Translations under genes and position numbers: made by a program
NCBI RefSeq assembly: GCF_031755915.1
Contig: NC_083385.1
Location: 19,675,001-19,739,000 of the forward strand
Length of the DNA: 64,000 nucleotides
From: Ziziphus jujuba
Lineage: Eukaryota > Streptophyta > Magnoliopsida > Rosales > Rhamnaceae
Direction of reading: 5' to 3'
Notes under the pieces: generated by a model
The model's database searches: none
Seen by the model: only the letters and a program-made list of their open reading frames with translations
Told to the model about the DNA's origin: nothing
Part shown: piece after piece, positions 1 to 10,199 of the stretch
How positions within the stretch are numbered: position 1 is the first letter of the stretch
Layout of the letters: every line of letters begins with the position of its first letter

Positions 1-367
1 ATATGAAAAATCAAGTAACTTATTTCCAAGGTTGAATAATTATTTCAATGATAACTTGTACTTACGTATAGGCATCTTCTTAATAGGGTCACTTTTGTAG
101 TCACACAATTGAATGAACCTAGAATATTAAGTGAATAACTTACGGGTCTTCTTCTTCAGTCTATCTTAGCCATTGAAAGTATGCCAAGGGCACTACTATC
201 AACATTTGATAATGGATCCTGGATTCCAGTAATCAACATTTCTACTGTGGTTAAGGGTTTTGGCTTTGATTCATCGAAGCATGGAGGATAATGGTCATCA
301 TCATAAGTGGTTTTTCAGGTGACTAACCTACAATATTGCTATGCTTCTTGGTTTCTTTCACCATGTT
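1..367. other. left flank, no gene identified
   Basis: AT-rich sequence that I cannot assign to a gene. A short reading frame near 280-367 would continue past the copia insertion site into sequence after 7102 if the element were absent, so the retrotransposon may have landed in an old exon or pseudo-exon. No homology is recognised. Confidence 0.4.
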
Positions 368-372
368 GTAGT
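368..372. repeat. copia target-site duplication, left copy (GTAGT)
   Basis: Five bases directly before the TG of the left LTR, repeated exactly at 7098-7102 after the right LTR. A 5-bp duplication is the normal copia integration footprint and shows that the two LTRs belong to one insertion. Confidence 0.93.
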
Positions 373-897
373 TGTAACGTTTTAAATGTTTTTTAGTTTG
401 AATGATTTTGCCATAAATTGCTTTAGTGGGCTTTAATTGCTTGCTATAATGGGTTTTATCATTTTTGGAATTTAAAAAAGCTTTTTGAAATAAGGTGAAG
501 GAATAAAAGAAGAAAAAGTGTTTTTGTCTGAAGATACATACGTTGGTTTTCTGGACAAATTAGAGCAAAATTAGTTTTTGGGCATATTTTAGTTAGTGAA
601 TGTGGTAAAGATCAGGTACACTGAAAGTTTGAGGGAAATACAGGTGGTGTTTTACCTGCGATTCGAATTCTTTGTATCTTGGGAGACGACCGTTAGAAAA
701 TGCCTGCATTGGTGGGACGGGAATAATCTTAAGGACACTGTGGTACCACACAAGTCTCGGACCAATTTTCATACATAAGTAGATTAAAACTAAGGCATAC
801 AGGTTTCAATTCTAATTTTATATTCTTATTTATTTCCTGTATTTGTTTAGTTATTATTCCACATATATACACATGTATTCATATTGTATTTCCAACA
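373..897 (+). repeat. left LTR of the copia element
   Basis: 525 bp with TG...CA ends, same length as the right LTR at 6573-7097. Right after it (898 on) I do not find the usual plant initiator-Met primer-binding sequence TGGTATCAGAG. The sequence there begins ATCTTAAGACTATCCC, so either another primer was used or the site has decayed. Confidence 0.95.
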
Positions 898-2044
898 ATC
901 TTAAGACTATCCCGAAATATATGTTTATATATGTGGAGATATGAATATTTATTTTATTGTTGTTTTGATCTGTGTTTTCGGGAGAAAAAAAAATTATATA
1001 TATATATATTATTTTTCTTCACACCCGTGTGTAAGATTTAGCTATGGGCATTAGTTTATTTTGTTTGTCAATTTGCATGTTAAAAACATATATATAGATA
1101 TATTTATATTTATTTTTCATAAATTTTACATGCCCAATTTTGGATCTAAATTAATTTTTTTTTTTGTATCGGGTTTGTATAAAATTTGTTTCCTGTGGGT
1201 TTGAAATTTTTTGAGCAATATTTAATTGTGTTTTAAATATTTTTAATTGCCCATGAAATTCTAAACCTTTTGGTGTTTTTCCAGCATTTTTCCCTCGAAA
1301 AAAATCCGGCTGGAGGTTGAAGACGGATCAAAAAATGGGTTAACGGGTCAGAAAAATGGGTTTGGATAGGCTTCTGGGTTTGTGGGCTTGAATTTTAAAT
1401 TCTAATGGACCTGGTCCAGTTCCAAAACCCAGCCTGTGGTTAGAACAAGTTACTGTTTAGCTAAAGACCAAGCCCGGTCCAAAAAAAATCCAAAGAAATT
1501 CGGCCCAATTGGATATGCCACGTGTTGCTGCAAGAGAGCACCATATGGCGAGACAATAGCTGACAAGTGGCAGACCGCTGCGAGGCCACATGTCCAACAA
1601 GAGACAGCCACGTGTCGTGCAATGAGTACAAACACATGTCAAGCTGCACAGGTGACACATGTCAAGCTATACGAGCACTACGTGTCAGCTTCTGGATCAT
1701 GCCACGTGTAAGTTTTAAGAGTATTCCATGGATCTAGAGCATACCACGTGTTGGGCCAAGAGACGGACACGTGTCGACATAATTCACATGACATGTGTCA
1801 TCCTTCTAAATGTGACACGTGGCAGAGTCTCACATTGACGTGTGGCGGTATTCAATTTTGACACATGGCAATGAACAGTGACATGAACAGTAATTTTGTG
1901 GCTGTATACAGTAATTTTTGTGGTGTATACAGAAACCCTAAAAATCACATTTATGTGTATTTTCCTTTTGAAAATTAGTTTAAATTAGTTTGTTGAGATA
2001 GAAATAACAACTAATTGATTTCTGTTTTTTGTGATTATACAGAA
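898..2044 (+). other. copia 5' leader (untranslated)
   Basis: 1.15 kb between the LTR and the gag start, unusually long for copia. The first half is AT-rich with short TA runs. The second half holds the ACGTG motif array (1517-1870), then a direct repeat around GTATACAGTAATTTTTGTGG (1890-1935) and a telo-box-like AAACCCTA near 1932. Small ORFs here look like chance products of the repeats. Confidence 0.75.
1517..1870. promoter_or_regulatory. array of G-box/ABRE-like CACRTGTC motifs
   Basis: About 14 copies of a partly palindromic core, (G/C)CAC(G/A)TGTC or its complement, lie in 354 bp. Examples start near 1519, 1586, 1608, 1633, 1656, 1678, 1702, 1744, 1767, 1790, 1814, 1838 and 1861. CACGTG and ACGTGTC are established plant bZIP/bHLH targets (G-box, ABRE). 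Spacing is irregular, 11-60 bp. That the array drives transcription of the element or responds to ABA or light is inference; the copies could also have arisen by local duplication. Confidence 0.7.
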
Positions 2045-2845
2045 ATGGCTATTGGAGATGTGCCTGCTGCACAAGTGCCTTCTCAGACTCTTGTTTTTCA
2101 AGTGCCTCTACCTGCAAGTCATGCAGAAAGACCGGAGAAGTTCGATGGGGCTAATTTCAAGAGGTGGCAGCAGAAAATACTATTCTACTTGACTACTCTG
2201 GGACTTACAAGGTTCCTAACTAAGGACGCACCATCAAGTGATGAAGAAAGTGACAAAGAAACTCTGATGGAGGTGGATGCGTGGAAGAATTCCAACTATT
2301 TATGTCGGAATTACATCCTGAGTGGCCTATCCGATGCCTTATATGAAGTGTACTGTGACACGAAGTCGGCAAAAGAGCTGTGGAAAACTTTAGGCTGAAA
2401 GTACAAGACTGAGAATGCTAGGTCCAGAAAGTTTGTTGTAGGCCGTTTCTTGGACTACATGATGGTAGATACCAAGCCATTGATGAGTCAAGTACATGAG
2501 CTGCAAGTGCTCATCCAAGAACTTCTTGCTGAAGGGATGGTCATTAATGAAGCCTTTCAAGTTGCTACAATGATTGAGAAGCTACCTCCTAGTTGGGGAG
2601 ACTTCAGAAATTATCTCAAGCATAAGAGAAAGGAAATGGACATGGAGAGTCTTAGTGGAAAGCTTCGAATTGAAGATGATAATAGGAGGTCTGATAGAAG
2701 ATCCATGAAGGCCGGAGTGAAGGCAAATGTTGTGGAGCATGGAAGTAGCTCCAAGAGCAAGAAGAAACTTGGAAAGAATTCCGAGGTGGGGCCAAAATGA
2801 AGCATCTCCAAAAAGACCAAGTTCCAAGGGAAATATTTCAATTGT
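2045..2845 (+). pseudogene. copia gag, broken
   Basis: The in-frame ATG at 2045 is the best start; the frame is open only slightly further upstream and without another ATG. The product is a copia-type gag polypeptide (UBN2-like) that would form the virus-like particle: an N-terminal region with an FDG...W motif, then an alpha-helical part with a LPPSW motif near 2584. The frame is interrupted by TGA at about 2396 and again at about 2798. A basic, Ser/Lys-rich linker follows before the zinc knuckle. No intact product is possible. Confidence 0.88.
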
Positions 2846-3559
2846 GACAAGATGGGTCACAGAGCAGTAGATTGTAGACTGCCGAAGCGAAAGAGGAACA
2901 TAGAGACAACGATGATAGAGCACATCACAAGAGAGGTTGACGAGATTGACCTAAGTGCTGTTGTCTCTGAGATGAACCTAGTGGGTTCTAACCCAAGAGA
3001 GTGGTGGATAGATACAGGTGCAATCTCCCACATGTGTGTAGATAGAAGCATGTTCACCTCTTTCGAACCAAAGGCAAATGGGGAGAAGTTGTTCATAGAA
3101 AATTCTGCATATTCAGAAATCCAAGGGGAGGGCAAGATTATCCTGAAGATGACCTCTGGAAAGGATCTGACTCTGAATAATGTACTGTATGTTCCAGATA
3201 TTCATAAGAATTTGGTGTCTGGATTGTTGCTAAGCAAACATGATTTTCGCTTAGTGTTTGAGTCAGATAAGTTTATCTTATCCAAGTATAGGATGTTTGT
3301 AGGAAAGGGCTACGTAGTCAATGGTATGTTCAAATTGAATGTAATGACTGTAATGCCAAAGAATATTAATAATAAAGATAGTACTTCTTCCGTTTACTTG
3401 CTTGAGTCTTCTATTTTGTGGCATGATAGACTAGGTCATGTTAATTCTAATTCTTTACGGAGGTTAATTAACTTAACTCATATTCCCACGTTTGATATTG
3501 ATACCAAACATAAGTGTAAAACTTGTGTAGAGGCAAAATTAACGAGATTATCATATTAA
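2846..3559 (+). pseudogene. copia zinc knuckle, protease and pre-integrase segment
   Basis: The CCHC knuckle near 2838-2880 has lost its first cysteine (Tyr in its place), leaving C-x4-H-x4-C. The aspartic protease centre is the DTG triad at about 3011-3019 after a Trp-Trp-Ile. Next comes the GAG_pre-integrase region with the HHCC zinc-binding pattern (WHDRLGH near 3418, CKTC near 3514). The segment ends at a stop at 3557 where the polyprotein should continue into the integrase core. Confidence 0.88.
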
Positions 3560-4492
3560 ACAATTGAAAGAAATAATGAACCTTTGGATTTAATACATAG
3601 TGATGTATGTGATTTAAAGTTTGCACCGACTAGAGGTGGTAATAAGTACTTTATTACCTTTATTGATGATAGCATGAAATATTGCTATGTGTACTTGCTT
3701 AAAAGCAAGGATGAGGCTATAGAGAAATTTATTCTCTATAAAACGGAAGTTGAAAATCAACTCACATGAAAAATTAAAATGATCAGAAGTGATCGTGGTC
3801 GGGAATATATGACTCCATTTTCAAAATATTGTGCACAACATGGCATAATACATGAAGTAACTCCACCATATTCACCATAATCAAATGGTGTAGCCGAACA
3901 GAAAAATAGAACTTTAAAAGAAATGATGAATGTAATGCTGATAAGTTCTGCAGTGCCTCAGAACTTGTGGGGGAAAGCCGTTTTATCGGCAAACGACCTT
4001 TTAAATAAGGTGCCCTGAAAGGACCAAGTAAAGACACCCTATGAATTATGAAAAAGAAGACAACCGTCCTATAATTACTTACAAGTGTGAAAGTGTCTAA
4101 CTAAAGTTGTCGTACCCACTCTGAAGAGAGTGAAGATAGGTCCTAAAACAATTGATTGCATTTTCATAGGATATGCACAAAATAATAGTACATATCGGTT
4201 TTTCGTGTATAGAGCAAAAATTCCTGATATACACAAGAATACGATAATGGAATCAAGAAATGCATCATTTTTCGAATATATTTTTCCATATAAAACGGAA
4301 GAAGGATCGAGTTCATCGAAACAAACTTATGATACTATTGATGAAGATAATCATGATAGTGATTAAGAACAAGAAACTAATGCTGAGACTGAGGTTGAGC
4401 TTAAACGTAGTAAGAGAGTAAGAACGGAAGAATCCTACGGTCCGAATTTTTTTACGTATATGCTAGAAAGTGAACCTCAAAGCTTCCAAAAG
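3560..4492 (+). pseudogene. copia integrase core, broken
   Basis: The rve-type integrase core would catalyse insertion of the cDNA. The first catalytic Asp is visible in HSDV near 3598-3609, the second in RSDRG near 3787-3801, and the third acidic position is altered: the usual SNGVAERKN-type block near 3880-3910 follows a stop codon at about 3878. More stops lie at 3767, 4015 and 4363. The C-terminal variable region (to about 4490) is acidic and Ser-rich. Confidence 0.85.
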
Positions 4493-5520
4493 GCTATAAA
4501 TTCTCCTGAAGAGAATTTATGGAAAGAAGCTGTGAAAAGTAAGATAGATTCTATCTTGTAGAATCACACTTGGGAGTTAGTAGATCTTCCTCTAGGCTGT
4601 AAACCTTTAGGTTACAAATGGGTTTTTAAAAGGAAATTGAAAGCAGATAAAACTATCGATAAATACAAGGTAAAGCTTGTAATTAATGGATACAAGCAAC
4701 AAGAAGGCCTTGATTATTTTGACACTTATTCTCTAGTGATGAGAATAAATTCCATAAGAATGGTACTAGCGATCGCTGCTTTGCGGGATCTAGAGGTACA
4801 TCAAATGGATGTGAAAACAGCCTTTCTGAATGGAGATCTAGATGAAGAGATCTACATGCAGCACCTAGAGGGTTTCTCCGCTCTAGGACAAGAAAAGAAA
4901 GTCTGTAGATTGGTGAAGTCCTTGTATGGACTTAAACAGGCTCCGAAACAATGACATCAAAAATTTGATAATGCCACGCTAAGTGATGGATTTAAGATAA
5001 ATGAGTGTAACAAGTGTATCTATGTTAGGGATACAGAAAATGAATATGTCATTCTTTGTCTGTATGTAGATGACATACTCATAGTAGGTAGTGATGACAA
5101 GATAGTTCGAACTACGAAAGCAATGTTGAAATCCAAATTTGATATGAAAGGTATGGGGCTTGCTGATGTGATTTTAGGAATAAAAATCACAAGGACTTGG
5201 AATGGAATCATTCTTAGTCAAACGCATTATGTGGATAACATATTGGCTAAGTTTAGTAAAGATGATACTAATATAGCTAGAACACCCATAGATGTGAGTT
5301 TACACTTATCCAAAAATAAAGGAGAGAGTGTATCTCAAGTGGAATACGCGAGAGTAATTGGAAGTCTGATGTACTTAATGAATTGTACAAGACCAGACTT
5401 AGTCTATGCTATAAGTAGACTAAGTAGATACACGAGTAATCCGAATGATGATCATTGGAAAGGAATTGTTAGAGTACTCATGAATATGGACTGCACTATA
5501 CGAGATATCCAGCTGTATTA
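4493..5520 (+). pseudogene. copia reverse transcriptase, broken
   Basis: RVT_2-type polymerase. Recognisable blocks are the W-V-F-K entry (near 4620), the QMDVKTAFLNG block with the first catalytic Asp (near 4801-4833), SLYGLKQAP (near 4921-4945) and the YVDD active site (near 5065-5076). Stops at about 4558 and 4952 and a frame shift near 5480-5520 destroy the frame. The catalytic motifs themselves are still readable. Confidence 0.9.
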
Positions 5521-5862
5521 GAAGGAAACAGTGATGCTAATTGGATATCAGATATTAAGGATTCAAAATCCACTAGTGGCTATGTATTTACATTAGCAGG
5601 TGTAGCTGTGACGTGGAAGTCCTCAAAACAAACAATAATAACTCGATCTACGATGGAATCTGAGTTCATCGCATTAGATAAATGTTGTCAAGAGGCCGAA
5701 TGGCTACGCCAATTTTTGGAGGACATTTTGAAATGGCCTAAACCTGTGCTAGCAATAAGTATACATTGCGATAGTTAATCTGCAATTGGCAAGGCACAGA
5801 ACGTGATGTATAATAGAAAGTATAGACATATCCGTCGTAGACACAATTTTATTAAACAATAA
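5521..5862 (+). pseudogene. copia RNase H, broken
   Basis: Follows the RT after a frameshift. The typical copia RNase H sequence around a SDANW block (about 5530-5545), the STSGY stretch (5569-5583), the SKQT and TMESEF (5653-5670) motifs and a stop in place of the residue after the HCDS block (about 5776) can be read. It would degrade the RNA template during cDNA synthesis. Confidence 0.85.
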
Positions 5863-6563
5863 TCTTAACTGGAGTTATCTCGATAGACTATGTAAAGTTA
5901 AAAGATAACGTTGTGGATCCATTAACTAAAGGGTTAAATAGAGAATTAGTTGAGTAAATCATCGAGGGGAATGGGATTAAAGCCCGTGAGTAAAATCAAT
6001 ATGATAGAAACCCAACCTAGTTGACTGGAGATCCCAAGATTTAGGTTCAATGGGACAACGCAATTGTAAATACTGATATGGATTACTGTGGGGATTAATC
6101 TTCTGCCCATTCCTATGATGAAACAGTGATAGAAAGAGATTAAGCATAAAATATGCTCTTAATGATTCCTATAAGTGTGTGTTTAGTAATCTTTGCATAA
6201 TGATGCTGATTACATTGGAAAAAGGAATCACCTATGTGAGAGAGAAGAGTGGCCGCTTCAAAAAAGAATTGTTGAGGGCGCAATTCTCTAGAAACTCTCG
6301 CAGAACCATGCAGATTTTCAAGGTCAAAATGAACACAACAGTGAGAACTGAAGTGTACCAGGAAGGAATCTGTGTGAACTATGTTGTCATTTACACAAAC
6401 GACGAAATGGTTCAAAGACATCGCATCTACCATTAGTGAGTAAAGAATATATAGTTTCATCAGGGAAGGTTCAAAGAGTAACATCTACCTATCCTATGCA
6501 GATTCCAACTGCAGAACTTTACCACCAGAGTCTTGCATAGTCCCTAGTAGTCAAATTATTCAT
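5863..6563 (+). other. copia 3' untranslated region
   Basis: About 700 bp between the end of RNase H and the polypurine tract, with no conserved protein domain. Overlapping small ORFs on both strands (6140-6484) show no family resemblance and are treated as chance. Confidence 0.6.
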
Positions 6564-6572
6564 GTGGGGGAT
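6564..6572 (+). other. polypurine tract
   Basis: GTGGGGGAT directly before the right LTR is a normal plus-strand primer site for copia reverse transcription. Confidence 0.8.
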
Positions 6573-7097
6573 TGTAACGTTTTAAACATTTTTTGGTTTG
6601 AATGATTTTGCCATAAATTGCTTTAGTGGGCTTCAATTGCTTGCTATAATGGGTATTATCGTGTTTGGAATTTGAAAAAGCTTTTTGAAAAAAGGTGAAG
6701 GAATAAAAGAAGAAAAAGTGTTTTTGTCTGAAGATACATACGTTGGTTTTCTGGACAAATTCGAGCAGAATTAGTTTTCGGCATATTTTAGTAAGTGAAT
6801 GTGGTAAAGATCAGGTACATTAAAAGTTCGAAGAAAATACAGGTGGTATTTTGCCTGCGATTTTGAATCCGTTGTATCTTGGGAGACGACCGTCGGAAAA
6901 CGCCTGTACCGGTGAGACGGGAATATTCTTAAGGAAATTGTGGTACCATACAGGCCTCGGACCAATTTTCATCAACAAGCAAATCAAAACTAAGGCATAC
7001 AGGTTTCAATTCTAATTTTATATTCTCATTTATTTCCTGTATTTGTTTAGTTATTATTCCACATATATACACATGTATCCATATTGTATTTCCAACA
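6573..7097 (+). repeat. right LTR of the copia element
   Basis: 525 bp, same length and ends as the left LTR and followed at once by the GTAGT duplication. The differences from the left LTR are dominated by C/T and G/A changes, consistent with decay of methylated cytosines. Confidence 0.95.
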
Positions 7098-7102
7098 GTA
7101 GT

Positions 7103-8879
7103 TTTTGATAATCATTTGTTTTTGCCTTCTTTGGCTTTTGGATTCTTAAAAGAGATTGTTGAAGGGAGGCTTGCACCAGCGTTCAAGGATTGTTTTCAGC
7201 TTTTCTGAATTGCTTTTTTAACACTCTCAGCTAGATAATGACTGAATTTTCAGTTTTTTAAAACCCAAAAAATAAAAAGAAAAAAAGAAAAAACTAACGC
7301 ATATTGGTTTCAAATAATTTTTTTAAAATATTGCAAGTTGACATTTTTGGTATAAGGTAAAGCCAGCAGTTGGTGTTTTAGATTTAGTTTAGGCATGATA
7401 CTAGCGAAATAGATTTTCCTTATTTTTTTATTTTTTATTTTTTAATTAAATTTGGATTTGTTTTTTTTATATGAGGAAGTTGTGCATCAATGATGCAGTT
7501 GACTAGTATGGTTATCAATGTATTGAATCCTTTTTTTCTTTCTTTCTTTCTATTTTTTTTTTTATTTTCTCTGTTTTCTCTATTTAATATATCTATTCTT
7601 TGTTTTTCTAATTTCCCTCTTTGTTTTTATTTCTTTACTTTCTTTTTGTTATATCTCTCTACTTTCTCTTCCTGGTTTCCCACCTTACTTTTTTTTTTCC
7701 TTCGCTTTTTCTCTAAATTTTCCTTCTTTTTTTCTTTATTTATGTTCTATTCTCTCATTATACATTTTTGCCTTTAGATTCTTCCTATTTACTTTCCTCT
7801 ACTTTCTCTTTATCATCCCTACTTTCTTTTCACTCTCTAGTTTATTTCTTATTAGGAAATTGTTTGTTTCACATATTATTAATGCCTAATTTTATAAAAT
7901 TCTATTTATGACCTTAATAAACAAAATTATAAATAAAATAAACACTATTAAATTGACAGTTTTTTGTTAAAATAAAACTCAAAAAACAACGAAAGGAAAA
8001 TATATATAAAAATTAACATAAATATAAAAATAAAAGCAGATGACCCTGACAAGAAAAAAGTTGTATCACTAGTTCAACAAGACTTGCATCATCCTCAATT
8101 AAAGAATTTAGCCAAACAGAACCATCTTCATTCCGGGATTCAAAGGCATCCAAAGATAAAAGCATCACGAGCAATAGCATGCAATAGCATGCGCTACTTG
8201 ATTTGCCTGTTTTAGTACGTAGCTACAATAAAATTCAACATTACCATCCACAATATGTTTAATATTCTTGACTAGAAAAAATTAACACCCCAATATTCAG
8301 AACACCCTAACAATGAAATGACAGTCGCGTGACAATCAATAACCAGCGTGAGAAAAATGACTTTTAAACATACAAAATCAACAATAAGACTTAATGGGGT
8401 GAAAAAAAAAACGCTATGAGAAAAAAGTAATATATGAAGATAATTCTTAAAGTATACTTTCAATTTAAAAAAAAAAAAGTTCCGAAAAATAAAAACTTAA
8501 TTGAACAAATACAAAATAACAAAAAACTTAACATACAAATTTAAGATTAAACAAAAAAAAAACTAATTTATAAGAAAAAAATCATTTAATAAAAAAATCT
8601 TAGAAAGATAAATATATATTTTATTAAAATTACTCATGTAATTACATTCTTATTGTATTCCTTTCATACATAATTTCAAAAAACTTAAAAGATTTTAAAG
8701 TACATGTAGTTTTTATATGTCAACAAACAAGTAGTAACAAAATCTTAATAATCATATGCACAAGACTTACAGAGTAAAAATGATTTTTTCTTTTAACCTA
8801 CGAAAAAAAAAAAAAGAAAAACTGAAAATGAAAAAGAAAAAAAAAAACTAAATATATGCTTTTTATTGGATAATTATGG
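7103..8879. other. AT-rich intergenic stretch
   Basis: No gene seen. It contains a pyrimidine-rich plus strand (7515-7850), then A-rich DNA with many A runs. The first 100 bases continue the pre-insertion site and could belong to the same disrupted reading frame as 280-367. Confidence 0.5.
7515..7850. repeat. pyrimidine-rich (T/C) tract
   Basis: About 330 bases with very few purines on the plus strand and many TTTC/CTTT runs. It produces a long but low-complexity ORF with no domain. A comparable tract lies at 37490-37860. Confidence 0.7.
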
Positions 8880-9200
8880 ACCCTCCAAAAGCCCAACAGG
8901 ATAAATCCAAACCCAACATCACAAGCCCAAATCCATATTCATAGTTTCCACGCTAATCACGTAACAGCAGCTGGAAAGAAGCATTTTTATAGAAAGGAAG
9001 CACATGGTCACTAGGGAAAACAAACAAACTCCACGTGTACTTCAGGGGCAAAACGGTCATCATAACCTCCAGAGTGGAATGTCCGTTCATTACCGGGAAA
9101 TGACATGACACGCCTTCCACAATTTGGTTTGGTGGGCCCGGCTGCTAGAAGCTCCCAAGAAGCGACGCCTAACAGAGGGGGCGGGGTCTGGTGAGTCATA
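8880..9200. promoter_or_regulatory. promoter-like GC-richer patch
   Basis: Three GCCCA elements (complement TGGGC, site II-like) in 8889-8935, a CCACGTGT G-box near 9032 and a GC-rich end near 9160-9190 stand out from the AT-rich surroundings. No start codon of a recognisable gene follows on either strand. It may be the distal part of the promoter at 9840-9980 or a lone regulatory island. Confidence 0.3.
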
Positions 9201-9839
9201 AAAAAGAATAAAAAAAAGGGAGAGAAATCTTTTTTTTTTTGGCTGAAAAAAAAATAAAAAAGAAGAAAGGGAGAGAATTTTGTTTAGTAATTTCATCAAG
9301 CTCATATAAAATTTTTTTATAATGAGAGCATTTTGAAAAGAAAAGATAAAAATACATTAACATTATATTTTTAATTAGAATTTTGCTTTTACGTCTTTAC
9401 GTCTATGTAGGCGCGGCATTTTAGAATTCCACATTCTTTTAAAAAAAGAAAAGTTATTGTTTATTGGAATTCAGATACTGGTGTTCTCCCTTTTGTACAC
9501 AATATTCATCATAATATTTACAAATTTTTTTATGCAATTAATTGATATGCAAGTGATGCTTCCCCGCAATATCAAAATTTAGGACACCACAATAACCAAA
9601 ATTTTTTTTTTTTTTAAATAAGATATAATTGTACAAACCATTGCAAATATATATATACATATTAAATTACATAAATTTTCATTTACAATTAATTTTTAAA
9701 AACATCATAAACTTTTTTTTCATCAATCACCAACCATTCTTTTATTTTTTCAATAAATTTAATATATTACACATGGGATATTATATTTGGGTATTTTAAA
9801 ATTAATTTCGAATAAAAAAATAGTAACACATTGTATTTT
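9201..9839. other. AT-rich spacer
   Basis: A/T runs and short TA repeats; no gene or element seen. Confidence 0.5.
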
Positions 9840-9902
9840 TTACACCGACATAGCGCAATATCAGCGACTTCGGTCAAAAGTCAAAACCCTTCAGCCGCGT
9901 GA

Positions 9903-9956
9903 ACCGCCTTTGAAAGAAACCGCCTTTGAAACAAAACCGCCTTTGAAACAAAACCG
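9903..9956 (+). repeat. 17-bp tandem repeat upstream of a TATA box
   Basis: About three copies of CCGCCTTTGAAACAAAA (the first copy has GAAAG). They end 13 bp before the TATA box, which suggests a proximal promoter element array. Confidence 0.7.
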
Positions 9957-9968
9957 TGTCCCTTTGGC

Positions 9969-9976
9969 TATAAATA
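9969..9976 (+). promoter_or_regulatory. TATA box of a candidate noncoding transcription unit
   Basis: TATAAATA in a locally GC-richer context, with the 17-bp repeats just upstream and an abrupt switch to T-rich, intron-like sequence about 40 bp downstream. Transcription would start near 10000. No conserved coding sequence follows, so the transcript is probably noncoding or has a very remote coding exon. Confidence 0.45.
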
Positions 9977-10199
9977 TCATACGCCTGGCACATTTAACAC
10001 CGTGTTGTGAAAGCTATGGTTTATTTGTTTTCGCTGTTTTGGTTTCGTTTCTATTACGTTTGTGGATATTGTCTTCGATTACTTTCATGATGGTGAAGAT
10101 TATTGTTGATACATTTGATTTCGGGTGGATTGGTACAAATTCGATTAATTCGTTTGCGGTCTTCATTTATAATTTTCGTTGGTTGGTTGGTTGATAATT

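Larger units (their letters stand above)
373..7097 (+). mobile_element. Ty1/copia LTR retrotransposon, complete in structure, coding region decayed
   Basis: A 6.7-kb element bounded by two 525-bp LTRs beginning TGTAACG and ending CCAACA, with the perfect 5-bp direct repeat GTAGT immediately outside (368-372 and 7098-7102). Domain order is gag, CCHC knuckle, protease, integrase, reverse transcriptase, RNase H. Integrase before RT is the copia (Pseudoviridae-type) order. The polyprotein is interrupted by stops at about 2396, 2798, 3557, 3767, 3878, 4015, 4363, 4558 and 4952, among others, plus at least one frameshift near 5480-5520, so it cannot encode active proteins. By eye the LTRs differ at roughly 45-50 of 525 positions, mostly transitions, which indicates an old insertion. 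The lineage (Tork/TNT1-like) is only a guess. Confidence 0.95.

Noticed and set aside
1436..1711. 91-codon ORF and its minus-strand shadows in the copia leader
   Set aside because: It runs through the ACGTG motif array; the translation is repetitive and open on several frames, as expected from the motif rather than a gene.
7490..7777. 95-codon Phe-rich ORF
   Set aside because: Translation of the pyrimidine tract; the apparent membrane-like composition is low complexity.
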